A stretch of 64,000 nucleotides of DNA, from NCBI RefSeq assembly GCF_009720865.1, contig NZ_WNLA01000021.1, positions 62,001 to 126,000 of the forward strand. Reading direction: 5' to 3'. A program made the position numbers and the translations under genes. The DNA is from Pseudoduganella ginsengisoli. Lineage in GTDB: Bacteria > Pseudomonadota > Gammaproteobacteria > Burkholderiales > Burkholderiaceae_D. Of this stretch, positions 19,450 through 27,633 are shown in pieces; the first letter of the stretch is position 1; each line of letters opens with the position of its first letter. The notes below the pieces were generated by a model. That model saw only the letters and a list, made by a program, of their open reading frames with translations, made no database searches and had not been told where the DNA came from.

Positions 19450-20622
19450 ATGACCATGACACTTGAATCAAGCGCCGGCGCCCACGCGGGCCTGCGCCGC
19501 CCCGCTGCCATTGTGGTCAGCAACCGGGCCCAGATCGTCGGCGTGGGCACTGCCACGCCGAAAACCGCGTACTCGCAAAAAGAAGTACTGGACGCATTCA
19601 ACATCGAAGACCGGCGTGTGCGGCTGATGTTCATGAACAGCGCCATCGGCCGCCGCCACCTGACGCTGCCGCCTGAAGGCGAAGACGGCGTGCGCGCCAA
19701 CGAAACCCAGGGCGAACTGCTGGAAAAACACAGCAAATACGCCGTGGAAATCGGCGCTGCCGCGCTGCGCAAAGCCGTCGAACGGGCCGGCGCCACGCTG
19801 GACGACGTGCGCTATCTGTGCTGCGTCACCACCACGGGCCTGCTGACGCCGGGGCTCAGCGCACTGCTGTGCAAGGAACTGGGCTTGCGGCGTGATTGCA
19901 GCCGCACGGACATCGTCGGCATGGGCTGCCACGCGGGCCTGAACGGCATGAACACGGTCGTGTCGTGGGCCCAGGCCAATCCCGGCAAGCTGGCCGTGAT
20001 GGTGTGCGCGGAAATCTGCTCGGCGGCTTACGTGTTCGACGGCACCATGCAGACGGCCGTCGTCAACAGCCTGTTTGCCGATGGCGCCGCTGCGCTGGCC
20101 GTGATGTCCGCCCCGGCCAATGGCGCCTTACCTGCCACAGTGACTGCCGCAGCGGCTGCCGGCGACAGCGGCGCCCTGCCGCCGCCCACCGTGCTGGCGT
20201 TTAACAGCCGCGTGGTGCCGGAAGCCATTGATGCAATGAAGTTCGCATGGGATGAACAGCACGGCAAATTCAACTTTTTCCTCGCACAAGACGTGCCGTA
20301 CGTGGTGGGCGCCAATGCGGAAGACATTATCGACCAGTTGCTGCGGGGCGCGGGCCTGCGCCGCAGCGATATCGCGCACTGGATCGTGCACTCGGGCGGC
20401 AAGAAAGTCATCGATTCCGTCAAGGTCAACCTGGGCCTGAGCGCGCACGATGTGCGGCACACGATCAGCGTGCTGCACGACTACGGGAACATGTCGTCCG
20501 GTTCCTTCCTGTTTTCTTATGAACGCCTGCTGGATGAAGGGGCCGTCCAGCCGGGCGATTACGGCGTGATGATGACCATGGGCCCGGGCACGACGATTGA
20601 AACCGCCCTGCTGCGCTGGTGA
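19450..20622 (+). CDS. dpgA: 3,5-dihydroxyphenylacetyl-CoA synthase DpgA (type III polyketide synthase)
   Basis: A 390-residue thiolase-fold enzyme with the triad expected of DpgA and type III polyketide synthases: C160 in GMGCHAG, H314 in VHSGGKK and N347 in HDYGNMSSGS. DpgA of the vancomycin-group clusters condenses four malonyl-CoA into the 3,5-dihydroxyphenylacetyl skeleton. A KAS III or HMG-CoA synthase reading is less likely because the next four genes are exactly the remaining Dpg pathway. The ATG is preceded by GGGGGA. It starts a tightly packed set, dpgA-dpgB-dpgC-hpgT-dpgD, supplying 3,5-dihydroxyphenylglycine to the NRPS. Confidence 0.92.
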   Translation: MTMTLESSAGAHAGLRRPAAIVVSNRAQIVGVGTATPKTAYSQKEVLDAFNIEDRRVRLMFMNSAIGRRHLTLPPEGEDGVRANETQGELLEKHSKYAVEIGAAALRKAVERAGATLDDVRYLCCVTTTGLLTPGLSALLCKELGLRRDCSRTDIVGMGCHAGLNGMNTVVSWAQANPGKLAVMVCAEICSAAYVFDGTMQTAVVNSLFADGAAALAVMSAPANGALPATVTAAAAAGDSGALPPPTVLAFNSRVVPEAIDAMKFAWDEQHGKFNFFLAQDVPYVVGANAEDIIDQLLRGAGLRRSDIAHWIVHSGGKKVIDSVKVNLGLSAHDVRHTISVLHDYGNMSSGSFLFSYERLLDEGAVQPGDYGVMMTMGPGTTIETALLRW

Positions 20623-20671
20623 TCCCAGCCACACCCCGGGAACGCTCTTACTTTTATAAAAAGGAACTCAC

Positions 20672-21391
20672 GTGTTTACTTTCAATTCCATTACCCAGCA
20701 AGACGACCGCACCATCGTGCGCCTGGAACTGCACCTGGCCGATGTGCTGTCGAAATCCCTGATTGCCAGCATTAACAGCGCGTGCGACAGCGTCGAAGAC
20801 GCCGGCGCCGGCGCGGTCCTGCTGGTGCAGCTGAAACCCGCCACGGCCGGCGGCGAACCGGCTGAAGCCATCGACGTGCACCTGGTGAACCACTGGGAGC
20901 GCGCGCTGCGCCGCCTGGAGCGCCTGCGCGCCGCCACCATTGCCACCGTTGAAGGACGCTGCGGCGGCCTGGGCACGGCGGTGCTGCTGACCACCGACTA
21001 CCGCATTGCGGCCGGCGACGTGCACCTGTCGCTGATGAGCGGCCAGGACATCCTGCCTTCCATGACACTGCACCGCATTGCCGGCCAGATCGGCGCGGCG
21101 GCAGGCCGCCAGCTGGTGCTGTTTGGGATGGACATGGCGGCGGACCGCGCGATGGAACTGGGCATGGTGGACACCATTGCCGACGACGTGGAAGCCGCCA
21201 CGGCCACCTTCGTCAAGTCGCTGGCCACGCTGTACACGGAAGACTTGTCCGTGCGCCGCCGCCTGCTCAATGAAGCGCCTGCGCTGAATTACGACGATGC
21301 GCTGGGCGCCCACCTGGCTGCATGCGACCGGGTGCTGCGCCGCGCGCACGCCAGCGCAGCAGCACAGGCGCAGGCCGAAGCCAGCAACTGA
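20672..21391 (+). CDS. dpgB: DpgB, crotonase-fold enzyme of Dpg biosynthesis
   Basis: A 239-residue enoyl-CoA hydratase-fold protein. In the glycopeptide pathway DpgB raises the rate of DpgA and helps the dehydration/aromatisation of the tetraketide to 3,5-dihydroxyphenylacetyl-CoA. The segment around GRCGGLGTAVLLTTDYRIA is the crotonase oxyanion and helix region; the N-terminal half is divergent, as is usual for DpgB. The start is GTG 20672 with AAGGAA at 20660-20665. A 49-base gap separates it from dpgA. The assignment leans on position between dpgA and dpgC, but length and fold agree. Confidence 0.86.
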   Translation: MFTFNSITQQDDRTIVRLELHLADVLSKSLIASINSACDSVEDAGAGAVLLVQLKPATAGGEPAEAIDVHLVNHWERALRRLERLRAATIATVEGRCGGLGTAVLLTTDYRIAAGDVHLSLMSGQDILPSMTLHRIAGQIGAAAGRQLVLFGMDMAADRAMELGMVDTIADDVEAATATFVKSLATLYTEDLSVRRRLLNEAPALNYDDALGAHLAACDRVLRRAHASAAAQAQAEASN

Positions 21392-21413
21392 CCGACCAAC
21401 TGGAACCGCGCAC

Positions 21414-22766
21414 ATGACCATTGAGCACATCCCATCCGATGCCTTTGCCGCCAGCGCCCTGCAGTGGGCGGCAGGCGCAGGCGCCATCCTGGCAGGCAAC
21501 GGCGGCCTGGCTGCCGACGCACAGGCTTTGCAGCGCTACGCGGAACAAGGCGAGCAACTGCTGGCGGAATTGCCAGCGAAGCCGGATCGCAGTGCCGGCC
21601 AGCAGGCGACTGCCAGCGCCATCCACGGGGCGCTGCGCTCGGTGCGTACGCGTTTCATGCAGCGCCATGCGGATGCCGTGTACCGTACGCTGACGGAAGA
21701 TTACACCAGGCGTGTACGCCTGCCGCAACTTGCGTATGGCGCGGCGCAGGCGTTCCCCGGCCTGGTTCCCTCCGAGGCGCAAATCGCCGTGGAACGCACG
21801 TGCCTGCAAGACGCCAAGGAAGCCCGTGAAATCGACCAGGGCATTTTCTTTTCCGCCATCCTGGGTTCCCCTGCCAGCGGCGCGCATTTGCTGGACACCA
21901 TGCTGCGCCCCGGCGACAAGGCGCCCGCCCTGCTGGCGCAATTCCAGCGCGACGGCCAGCTGCGCCTGGACACGCTGCACATCGAACGGCGCGGTACGAC
22001 GGCGCACGTGACCGTGCACAATGAGCATTGCCTGAATTCCGAAGATGAACAGCTGATCGCGGACATGGAAACCGCAGTCGACCTGGTATTGCTGGACGAC
22101 GCCACCCATGTGTGCGTACTGCGCGGCAGCGCCATGACGCACCCGAAATATGCGGGCCGCCGCGTCTTCAGCGCGGGCATCAACCTCAAACAGCTGCATC
22201 AGGGCCAAATTTCCTACGTTGATTTCCTGCTGCAGCGGGAAATGGGCTACATCAGCAAGATCTTGCGCGGCATCCGCGTGGATGGCGCCGATGGCCTGTG
22301 CCGCACCCTGGAAAAACCGTGGATCGCGGCAGTGGACACATTTGCCATTGGCGGCGGCGCCCAGCTGCTGCTGGTGTTCGACCACGTGATTGGCGGCGCG
22401 GACAGTTTCTTCAGCCTGCCCGCAGCACAGGAAGGCATCGTGCCCGGCGTGGGCAACCTGCGGCTGGGCCGCGCGGTGGGAGCGCGCATCGCACGCCAGA
22501 TCATCCTTGGCGGGCGCCGCATCTGGGCCAAGGAAGAAGATGGCCGGCTGCTGTTTGACGAAGTAGTGGAACCGGGCCACATGGACGCCGCCATTGAAGC
22601 GCGCGCGGCGGCGCTGGACAGCCCTGCCGTCATCGTCAACCGCCGCATGCTGGCGCTGGCGGAAGAACCGCCGGAACTGTTCCGCAGCTATATGGCGCAA
22701 TTCGCGCTGGAACAGGCCGAGCGCCTGTACAGCGAAGACGTGCTGGCCAAAGTGCGCCGCGCATAG
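21414..22766 (+). CDS. dpgC: DpgC, cofactor-independent 3,5-dihydroxyphenylacetyl-CoA 1,2-dioxygenase
   Basis: A 450-residue protein, much longer than an ordinary crotonase. An alpha-helical N-terminal extension of about 200 residues precedes a crotonase domain, which is the architecture of DpgC. The oxyanion-hole regions are visible as RVFSAGINL and TFAIGGGAQLL. DpgC converts 3,5-dihydroxyphenylacetyl-CoA plus O2 to 3,5-dihydroxyphenylglyoxylate without metal or flavin, releasing CoA. I place the start at ATG 21414, 22 bases after the dpgB stop; an upstream in-frame extension would overlap dpgB heavily and is unlikely. hpgT follows after 15 bases. Confidence 0.92.
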   Translation: MTIEHIPSDAFAASALQWAAGAGAILAGNGGLAADAQALQRYAEQGEQLLAELPAKPDRSAGQQATASAIHGALRSVRTRFMQRHADAVYRTLTEDYTRRVRLPQLAYGAAQAFPGLVPSEAQIAVERTCLQDAKEAREIDQGIFFSAILGSPASGAHLLDTMLRPGDKAPALLAQFQRDGQLRLDTLHIERRGTTAHVTVHNEHCLNSEDEQLIADMETAVDLVLLDDATHVCVLRGSAMTHPKYAGRRVFSAGINLKQLHQGQISYVDFLLQREMGYISKILRGIRVDGADGLCRTLEKPWIAAVDTFAIGGGAQLLLVFDHVIGGADSFFSLPAAQEGIVPGVGNLRLGRAVGARIARQIILGGRRIWAKEEDGRLLFDEVVEPGHMDAAIEARAAALDSPAVIVNRRMLALAEEPPELFRSYMAQFALEQAERLYSEDVLAKVRRA

Positions 22767-22781
22767 CCTGGAGGATTCAAC

Positions 22782-24116
22782 ATGACTGCAAATGAAGCAC
22801 TCCCGGTATTGCTGGACCGCGCCGCGCTGCATGGCGCGCTGGCCGATCCCGTATTCGATTCGATCAGCTTCCTCAACGAAATCATGGACCGCTATCCCCG
22901 GGCCATTTCGTTTGCGCCCGGCGCACCGTATGCGGGCTTCTTCGATGAGCTGGACGTGGCGGCGTGCCTGCGGCGCTACACGGACTACCTGGCTGAAACC
23001 AAGGGACGCACACCCGCGCAAATCAACAAGCTGCTGTACCAGTATGGCCCGGCCCGTGGCGTCATCAATGAATTGATTGCGGAAGCGCTGCGCCAGGATG
23101 AGCAAATCAGCGTTGCGCCTGAATCCATCGTCGTGACGGTGGGCTGCCAGGAAGCGCTGCTGCTGGTCTTGCGCGCACTGTGCGCGGGCAGCGGCGATGC
23201 GCTGGCGGTCGTCAATCCGTGCTTTGCCGGTATCGCCGGCGCCGCGCGCCTGCTCGACATGCCGATGATCGCCATCGACGAGACAGCGGACGGCATCGAT
23301 TTCGCGGCGCTCGAGCAGGCATGCCGCGACGCGCGCGCCAATGGCGGCAACGTGCGTGCGCTGTACGTGGCGCCGGATTTTTCCAACCCGTCCGGCGCCA
23401 TCCTCAGCCTCGAAGCACGCCATCGTCTGCTGGCGCTGGCCGCACAGGAAGACTTCCTGCTGCTGGAAGATAACGCGTACGGCTTTACCGCCGCTCCCGG
23501 CAGCGCCTTGCCGACGCTGAAAGCGCTGGACCGTGCGCAGCGCGTCGTCTACCTGGGTACGTGCGCGAAAACCTGCATGCCGGGCGTCCGTGTCGGCTTT
23601 GCCGTGGCGGACCAGCGGATTGCCCTCGGCAATGGCAAGACCGGCTTGCTGGCCGATGAACTGGCGACGCTGAAAAGCATGGTGACGGTCAATACGTCGC
23701 CGATTTGCCAGGCCATCGTGGGCGGCATGCTGCTGGAACACGGCGGTTCCATTGCTGCCCTCAGCCACGGCAAGGCTGCGCTGTACCGGAACAACCTCGC
23801 GTATTTGCTGGACGCGCTGGAACGCCACCTGGGCGGCGGCAACCACCCGGCCATCACGTGGAACCGGCCGGCCGGCGGCTTCTTTGTACGCGTGCGCATT
23901 CCGGCCGTGGCCGATACGTCGCTGCTCGCGTATTGCGCCGCCGAATATGGCGTGCTGTGGACGCCGATGAGCTTTTTCCACCTGGGCCGCGCCGGCGACC
24001 ATGAATTGCGGCTGTCGTGCAGCTACCTGGACCCGCAGCAAATTGAAGAAGGCGTCAAGCGCCTGGCGCGCTTCCTGTGCGATCCGCGCGTCCTCGACGG
24101 AAAGGCCGTGCAATGA
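22782..24116 (+). CDS. hpgT: Aminotransferase HpgT, makes dihydroxyphenylglycine from the glyoxylate
   Basis: A 444-residue fold-type I PLP aminotransferase. The PLP lysine is K263 in GTCAKTCMPGVRVGF, and the ARO8/MocR-like catalytic core includes APDFSNPSG and LLLEDNAYG. In glycopeptide clusters HpgT transaminates 4-hydroxy- and 3,5-dihydroxyphenylglyoxylate to Hpg and Dpg. No Hpg-forming genes (HmaS, Hmo) are visible here, so the local job is most likely Dpg. The ATG has GGAGG at 22770-22774. Its stop overlaps the dpgD start (ATGA). Its place between dpgC and dpgD differs from the contiguous dpgABCD order I know from actinobacteria. Confidence 0.9.
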   Translation: MTANEALPVLLDRAALHGALADPVFDSISFLNEIMDRYPRAISFAPGAPYAGFFDELDVAACLRRYTDYLAETKGRTPAQINKLLYQYGPARGVINELIAEALRQDEQISVAPESIVVTVGCQEALLLVLRALCAGSGDALAVVNPCFAGIAGAARLLDMPMIAIDETADGIDFAALEQACRDARANGGNVRALYVAPDFSNPSGAILSLEARHRLLALAAQEDFLLLEDNAYGFTAAPGSALPTLKALDRAQRVVYLGTCAKTCMPGVRVGFAVADQRIALGNGKTGLLADELATLKSMVTVNTSPICQAIVGGMLLEHGGSIAALSHGKAALYRNNLAYLLDALERHLGGGNHPAITWNRPAGGFFVRVRIPAVADTSLLAYCAAEYGVLWTPMSFFHLGRAGDHELRLSCSYLDPQQIEEGVKRLARFLCDPRVLDGKAVQ

Positions 24117-24928
24117 GCGCCATGGAACGGGACGACGCGCCGCACGTGCAGTATGAAAAGCGGGGCCGCGTGGCGTACATCACGCTGTCGCGCCCGCACG
24201 TGCTGAACGCAATGAATTTGCGCATGCACGGGGAACTGGCGGAAATCTGGGATGACTTTGAACGCGACGACTCCCTGTGGCTGGCCGTGCTGACGGGCGC
24301 CGGCGAACGCGCCTTCAGCGTGGGCCAGGACTTGAAGGAACTGGCGGCGCGCAACCGCAACGGCGCATCCGCCTCGAGTTTCGGCAGCAAAGGCTTGCCT
24401 GGCTGGCCGCGCCTGACGGAACGGTTTGACATGGCCAAACCCGTCATCGCGCGGGTCAATGGCTATGCGCTGGGCGGCGGCTTTGAACTGGCGCTGGCGT
24501 GCGACATCGTGGTGGCGGCCGAGCATGCGCAATTCGCGCTGCCGGAAGCGGGCCTGGGCTTGATTGCCGGCGCCGGCGGCGTATTTCGCCTGACGCGGCA
24601 AATGCCGTTCAAGGCCGCCATGGGCTACCTGATGACGGGCCGCCGCATGACGGCGGCGCGCGCGCTGCAGTTTGGCCTCGTCAACGACGTGGTGCCTGCG
24701 GACCAGCTGGACGCCTGCGTGGACGGCTGGGTGCAAGACATCCTGCGCAGCGCGCCGCTGGCCGTGCGCGCCATCAAGCAAGTCGCCGCGCAGTCGGCGC
24801 ACTTGCCGCTGGAACAGGCGTTTTCCGCCCGCTACAGCTGCGAAGACGCGCGCCGGGCCAGCGACGATTGCCGCGAAGGTCCCGCTGCCTTTGCAGAAAA
24901 GCGCCCGCCCCGGTGGAGCGGACGCTGA
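24113..24928 (+). CDS. dpgD: DpgD, enoyl-CoA hydratase-like enzyme of Dpg biosynthesis
   Basis: A 271-residue classical crotonase-family protein with the oxyanion-hole motifs AFSVGQDLKEL and GYALGGGFELALACDI and the downstream FALPEAGLGL segment that carries the catalytic glutamate in many hydratases. In Dpg biosynthesis DpgD works with DpgB to dehydrate and aromatise the DpgA product. Its start overlaps the hpgT stop by four bases, with a GGAAAGG-type ribosome site inside hpgT. Alone it could be read as a fatty-acid hydratase; context makes DpgD the better call. Confidence 0.86.
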   Translation: MSAMERDDAPHVQYEKRGRVAYITLSRPHVLNAMNLRMHGELAEIWDDFERDDSLWLAVLTGAGERAFSVGQDLKELAARNRNGASASSFGSKGLPGWPRLTERFDMAKPVIARVNGYALGGGFELALACDIVVAAEHAQFALPEAGLGLIAGAGGVFRLTRQMPFKAAMGYLMTGRRMTAARALQFGLVNDVVPADQLDACVDGWVQDILRSAPLAVRAIKQVAAQSAHLPLEQAFSARYSCEDARRASDDCREGPAAFAEKRPPRWSGR

Positions 24929-24973
24929 GCAGTGTCAGTGATATCAGAATACCAAGAGAGTGAGGAGTGGTTT

Positions 24974-26383
24974 ATGCAGTATAGGAAGGTAGTCAATGCG
25001 CTTGGCATGCTGGCCGCCGCAAGCCTGATGCAGGCGTGCGCCGTGGGTCCGCACTATGCGCCGCCCGCCGCCGAAGCGCCCGCCAGTTTCCACGCCAGTT
25101 TGCCGCAGGCAGACCAGCGCGCGGCGGATTTGCGCGACTGGTGGCGCCAGTTCGATGATCCGCTGGTGGCGCAGCTGGTGGATGCGGCGCAAGCCACCAA
25201 CCCCACGCTGGCGCAGGCGCTGGCCCGCATCGAGCAGGCGCGCGGCAGCGCGGGCAGCGCGCAAGGGGCCCGCTTTCCTGAACTGAATGCGGGTGTCAGC
25301 GGCAACCGCAGCAAAACCACAGGCGCCGACGGCGTGCCTGTCATCACCACCACCAGCCTGCGGGGCCTGGACGCCAGCTGGGAACTGGATTTGTTTGGCG
25401 CCAAGCGCAAGGCCGCCGATGCGGCGGAAGCGCGGCTGGCCGCCCGCACGGCCGACTGGCACGCGGCGCGCGTGTCGCTGGCGGCCGAAGTCGGTTCCAC
25501 CCTCGTCGATTACCGCGCCTGCGTGGCCACGGCGCAAACGCTGGAGCAAGACCTGGGTTCGCGCATGCAAACGCTGCAGCTGACGGAGCGCAAGGTGAAG
25601 GCCGGCTTCATGTCCGCTGCGGACTCCACCTTGATCAATGCGTCGGCGGCGGATGCGCGCCAGCGCCTGGTGGCGCAGCAAGCCAATTGCGACTTGAACA
25701 TCAAGGCGCTGGTGACCTTGACGGGCATCGCGGAACAGGATCTGCGCGCAAAACTGGGCGCCAGCGCCGCCCTGCCCCAGCCACGCGCCATTGCCGTGCA
25801 AAGCGTGCCGGCGCAGGCGCTGCAGCAGCGCCCCGACGTGGAAGCGGCAGAACGCGAACTGGCGGCAGCCAGCGCCGACATCAACGTGGCGGAAGCGGCC
25901 CGCTATCCCCGCCTCACCTTGACGGGCAACGTCGGTATCGCGGGCCTGCGCCTGTCCGGCGCCAGCAACAGCGACAGCACGTGGTCGTTCGCCCCGGCCC
26001 TGACCTTGCCGCTGTTCGATGCGGGCCGGCGCCGCGCCGACGTGCACGTGGCGCAGGCGCGCTATGACGAAGCCTATGCCGTCTACCGGCAGCGCGTGCA
26101 GGGCGCCGTGCGCGAAATCGAAGAAGCGCTGGTGCGTCTCGATTCCGCCGCGCGGCGCCAGGACGACGCGCAGGCAGCGGCGCGCGATTACGAGCGCTAT
26201 TTCGAATTAAGCAATGACCGGCTGCGGGCCGGCACCGGCAGCATGTTCGAGCTGGAAGATGCGCGCCGCAGCGCACTGTCGGCGCGCCAGAACCTGATCG
26301 GCGTGCAGCGCGAGCGGGTCACGGCATGGATCGCCTTGTACAAGGCATTGGGCGGCGGCTGGACGGCCACCCCGCGCAGCTAA
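24974..26383 (+). CDS. RND efflux outer-membrane factor, NodT/OprM-type lipoprotein
   Basis: A 469-residue TolC-superfamily protein. The N-terminus is a lipoprotein signal ending in LMQAC, followed by AVGPHYAPP, the usual start of mature OprM/NodT proteins. Two related outer-membrane-efflux repeats follow. The start is ATG 24974 because GAGGAG sits at 24962-24967; the frame is open further upstream but without a ribosome site. It forms the outer-membrane exit duct for the adaptor and pump encoded next. Its position 45 bases after dpgD suggests it exports the cluster's product. Confidence 0.93.
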   Translation: MQYRKVVNALGMLAAASLMQACAVGPHYAPPAAEAPASFHASLPQADQRAADLRDWWRQFDDPLVAQLVDAAQATNPTLAQALARIEQARGSAGSAQGARFPELNAGVSGNRSKTTGADGVPVITTTSLRGLDASWELDLFGAKRKAADAAEARLAARTADWHAARVSLAAEVGSTLVDYRACVATAQTLEQDLGSRMQTLQLTERKVKAGFMSAADSTLINASAADARQRLVAQQANCDLNIKALVTLTGIAEQDLRAKLGASAALPQPRAIAVQSVPAQALQQRPDVEAAERELAAASADINVAEAARYPRLTLTGNVGIAGLRLSGASNSDSTWSFAPALTLPLFDAGRRRADVHVAQARYDEAYAVYRQRVQGAVREIEEALVRLDSAARRQDDAQAAARDYERYFELSNDRLRAGTGSMFELEDARRSALSARQNLIGVQRERVTAWIALYKALGGGWTATPRS

Positions 26384-26407
26384 TTCAACATAGGGAAGAC
26401 GCAGGAA

Positions 26408-27622
26408 ATGAAGAAATTGACGCTAAAACAAACGACGCTGGCCGTGCTGGCGGCCCTGTGCTGCATTGGTATCGTGGTGGCCGGCTCGGGCGAGCCGGAA
26501 AACAGCGGCAGCAAGGATGTCAAGCCGGCGGCCGCCAGGCAGCGCCCTGTGATGACGGTCAGCGCCGTCAAGCCGCAGCAGCACGACTGGCCATTGACCT
26601 TGACCGCCAACGGCGCCGTGGCGCCATGGCAGGAAGCCGTGATCGGCAGTGAACTGGGCGGCCAGCGCCTGGCCGAAGTCAACGTCAACGTGGGCGATAG
26701 TGTGCGCAAGGGACAGGTCCTGGCGCGCTTCACGAGCGACAGCGTGGCGGCCGACGTGGCGTTGCAGGAAGCCGCGCGCGAAGAAGCGCGCGCCGCCATG
26801 GAAGAAGCCAAATCCAACGCGGACCGTGCCCGTGAACTGGACAACAGCGGCGCCATGTCGGCGCAGCAGCGCGTGCAATACCTGATCGCGGAACGCACGG
26901 CCAAGGCCCGCCTGGCGTCTGCCGAAGCGCGCCTGCGCAATGAACAAATCCGCTTGCGCCAGACGCAAGTCGTCGCGCCGGACGATGGCGTCATCACGGC
27001 CCGCAGCGCCACCCTGGGCGCCGTGGCCCAGCAAGGCCAGGAATTGTTCAAGTTTATCCGCCAAAACCGCCTGGAATGGCGCGCGGAAGTGCCTGCGGCC
27101 GACCTGCTGCGCGTGAAACCCGGGCAGGCCGTGCAACTGGCCGCCACCGATGGCAGCAGCGTGGCAGGCAAGGTGCGCATGCTGGGCCCCGTCGTCGATG
27201 CCGCCACCCGCAGCGCCACCGTATATGTCGATATTCCCGATACCACCAAGCTGCGTCCCGGCATGTTCCTGACTGGGACGCTGGAACTGGGCAGCAAAGC
27301 CGCATTGACAGTGCCGCACGGCGCCTTGCAAATGCGCGACGGCGCCGCCTACGTATTTACCATTGGCGCCGACGACCGTGTCGTGCAGACGCGCGTGACG
27401 CCGGGCCGCCGCGTGCAGCAGCGCATCGAAGTGGTCGAAGGCGTCAAGGCCGGTACGTACATCGTGGACCAGGGCGCGGGCTTCCTGGCCGATGGCGATA
27501 TCGTCAAGGTCACGCCGCCGGCCGTTCCCAAAGCACCGGACAAGGCAGCCGATAAGGCAGCTAAAACCGCCAGCGCAGCCAGCGTTCCCCATGGCGGTCC
27601 GGCCAAAGTGGCGCTGAAGTGA
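26408..27622 (+). CDS. RND efflux periplasmic adaptor (HlyD/AcrA family)
   Basis: A 404-residue membrane-fusion protein with one N-terminal hydrophobic segment (about 9-25). A biotinyl-lipoyl half-motif near residue 85, an alpha-hairpin rich in A, E and R (about 110-180), and a beta-barrel with TRSATVYVDIP complete the usual layout. The C-terminus is a low-complexity K/A/P tail. It bridges the outer-membrane factor upstream and the RND pump downstream. Its stop overlaps a possible GTG start of the pump gene. Confidence 0.92.
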   Translation: MKKLTLKQTTLAVLAALCCIGIVVAGSGEPENSGSKDVKPAAARQRPVMTVSAVKPQQHDWPLTLTANGAVAPWQEAVIGSELGGQRLAEVNVNVGDSVRKGQVLARFTSDSVAADVALQEAAREEARAAMEEAKSNADRARELDNSGAMSAQQRVQYLIAERTAKARLASAEARLRNEQIRLRQTQVVAPDDGVITARSATLGAVAQQGQELFKFIRQNRLEWRAEVPAADLLRVKPGQAVQLAATDGSSVAGKVRMLGPVVDAATRSATVYVDIPDTTKLRPGMFLTGTLELGSKAALTVPHGALQMRDGAAYVFTIGADDRVVQTRVTPGRRVQQRIEVVEGVKAGTYIVDQGAGFLADGDIVKVTPPAVPKAPDKAADKAAKTASAASVPHGGPAKVALK

Positions 27623-27633
27623 AGGATACCGGC

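Noticed and set aside
19450..20622. Reading this gene as a KAS III or HMG-CoA synthase (beta-branching cassette)
   Set aside because: A beta-branching cassette would need a free ACP, a decarboxylating KS and two hydratases; instead the DpgC and HpgT homologues follow, and the C-H-N triad fits DpgA.
21267..24113. A 948-codon open frame on the minus strand opposite dpgC and hpgT
   Set aside because: Its translation is low-complexity and matches no family, while the plus strand carries conserved catalytic motifs across the whole stretch.
20672..24928. Reading the three crotonase-fold genes as fatty-acid beta-oxidation
   Set aside because: No acyl-CoA dehydrogenase, thiolase or 3-hydroxyacyl-CoA dehydrogenase is present, and one crotonase has the long DpgC-type N-terminal domain.
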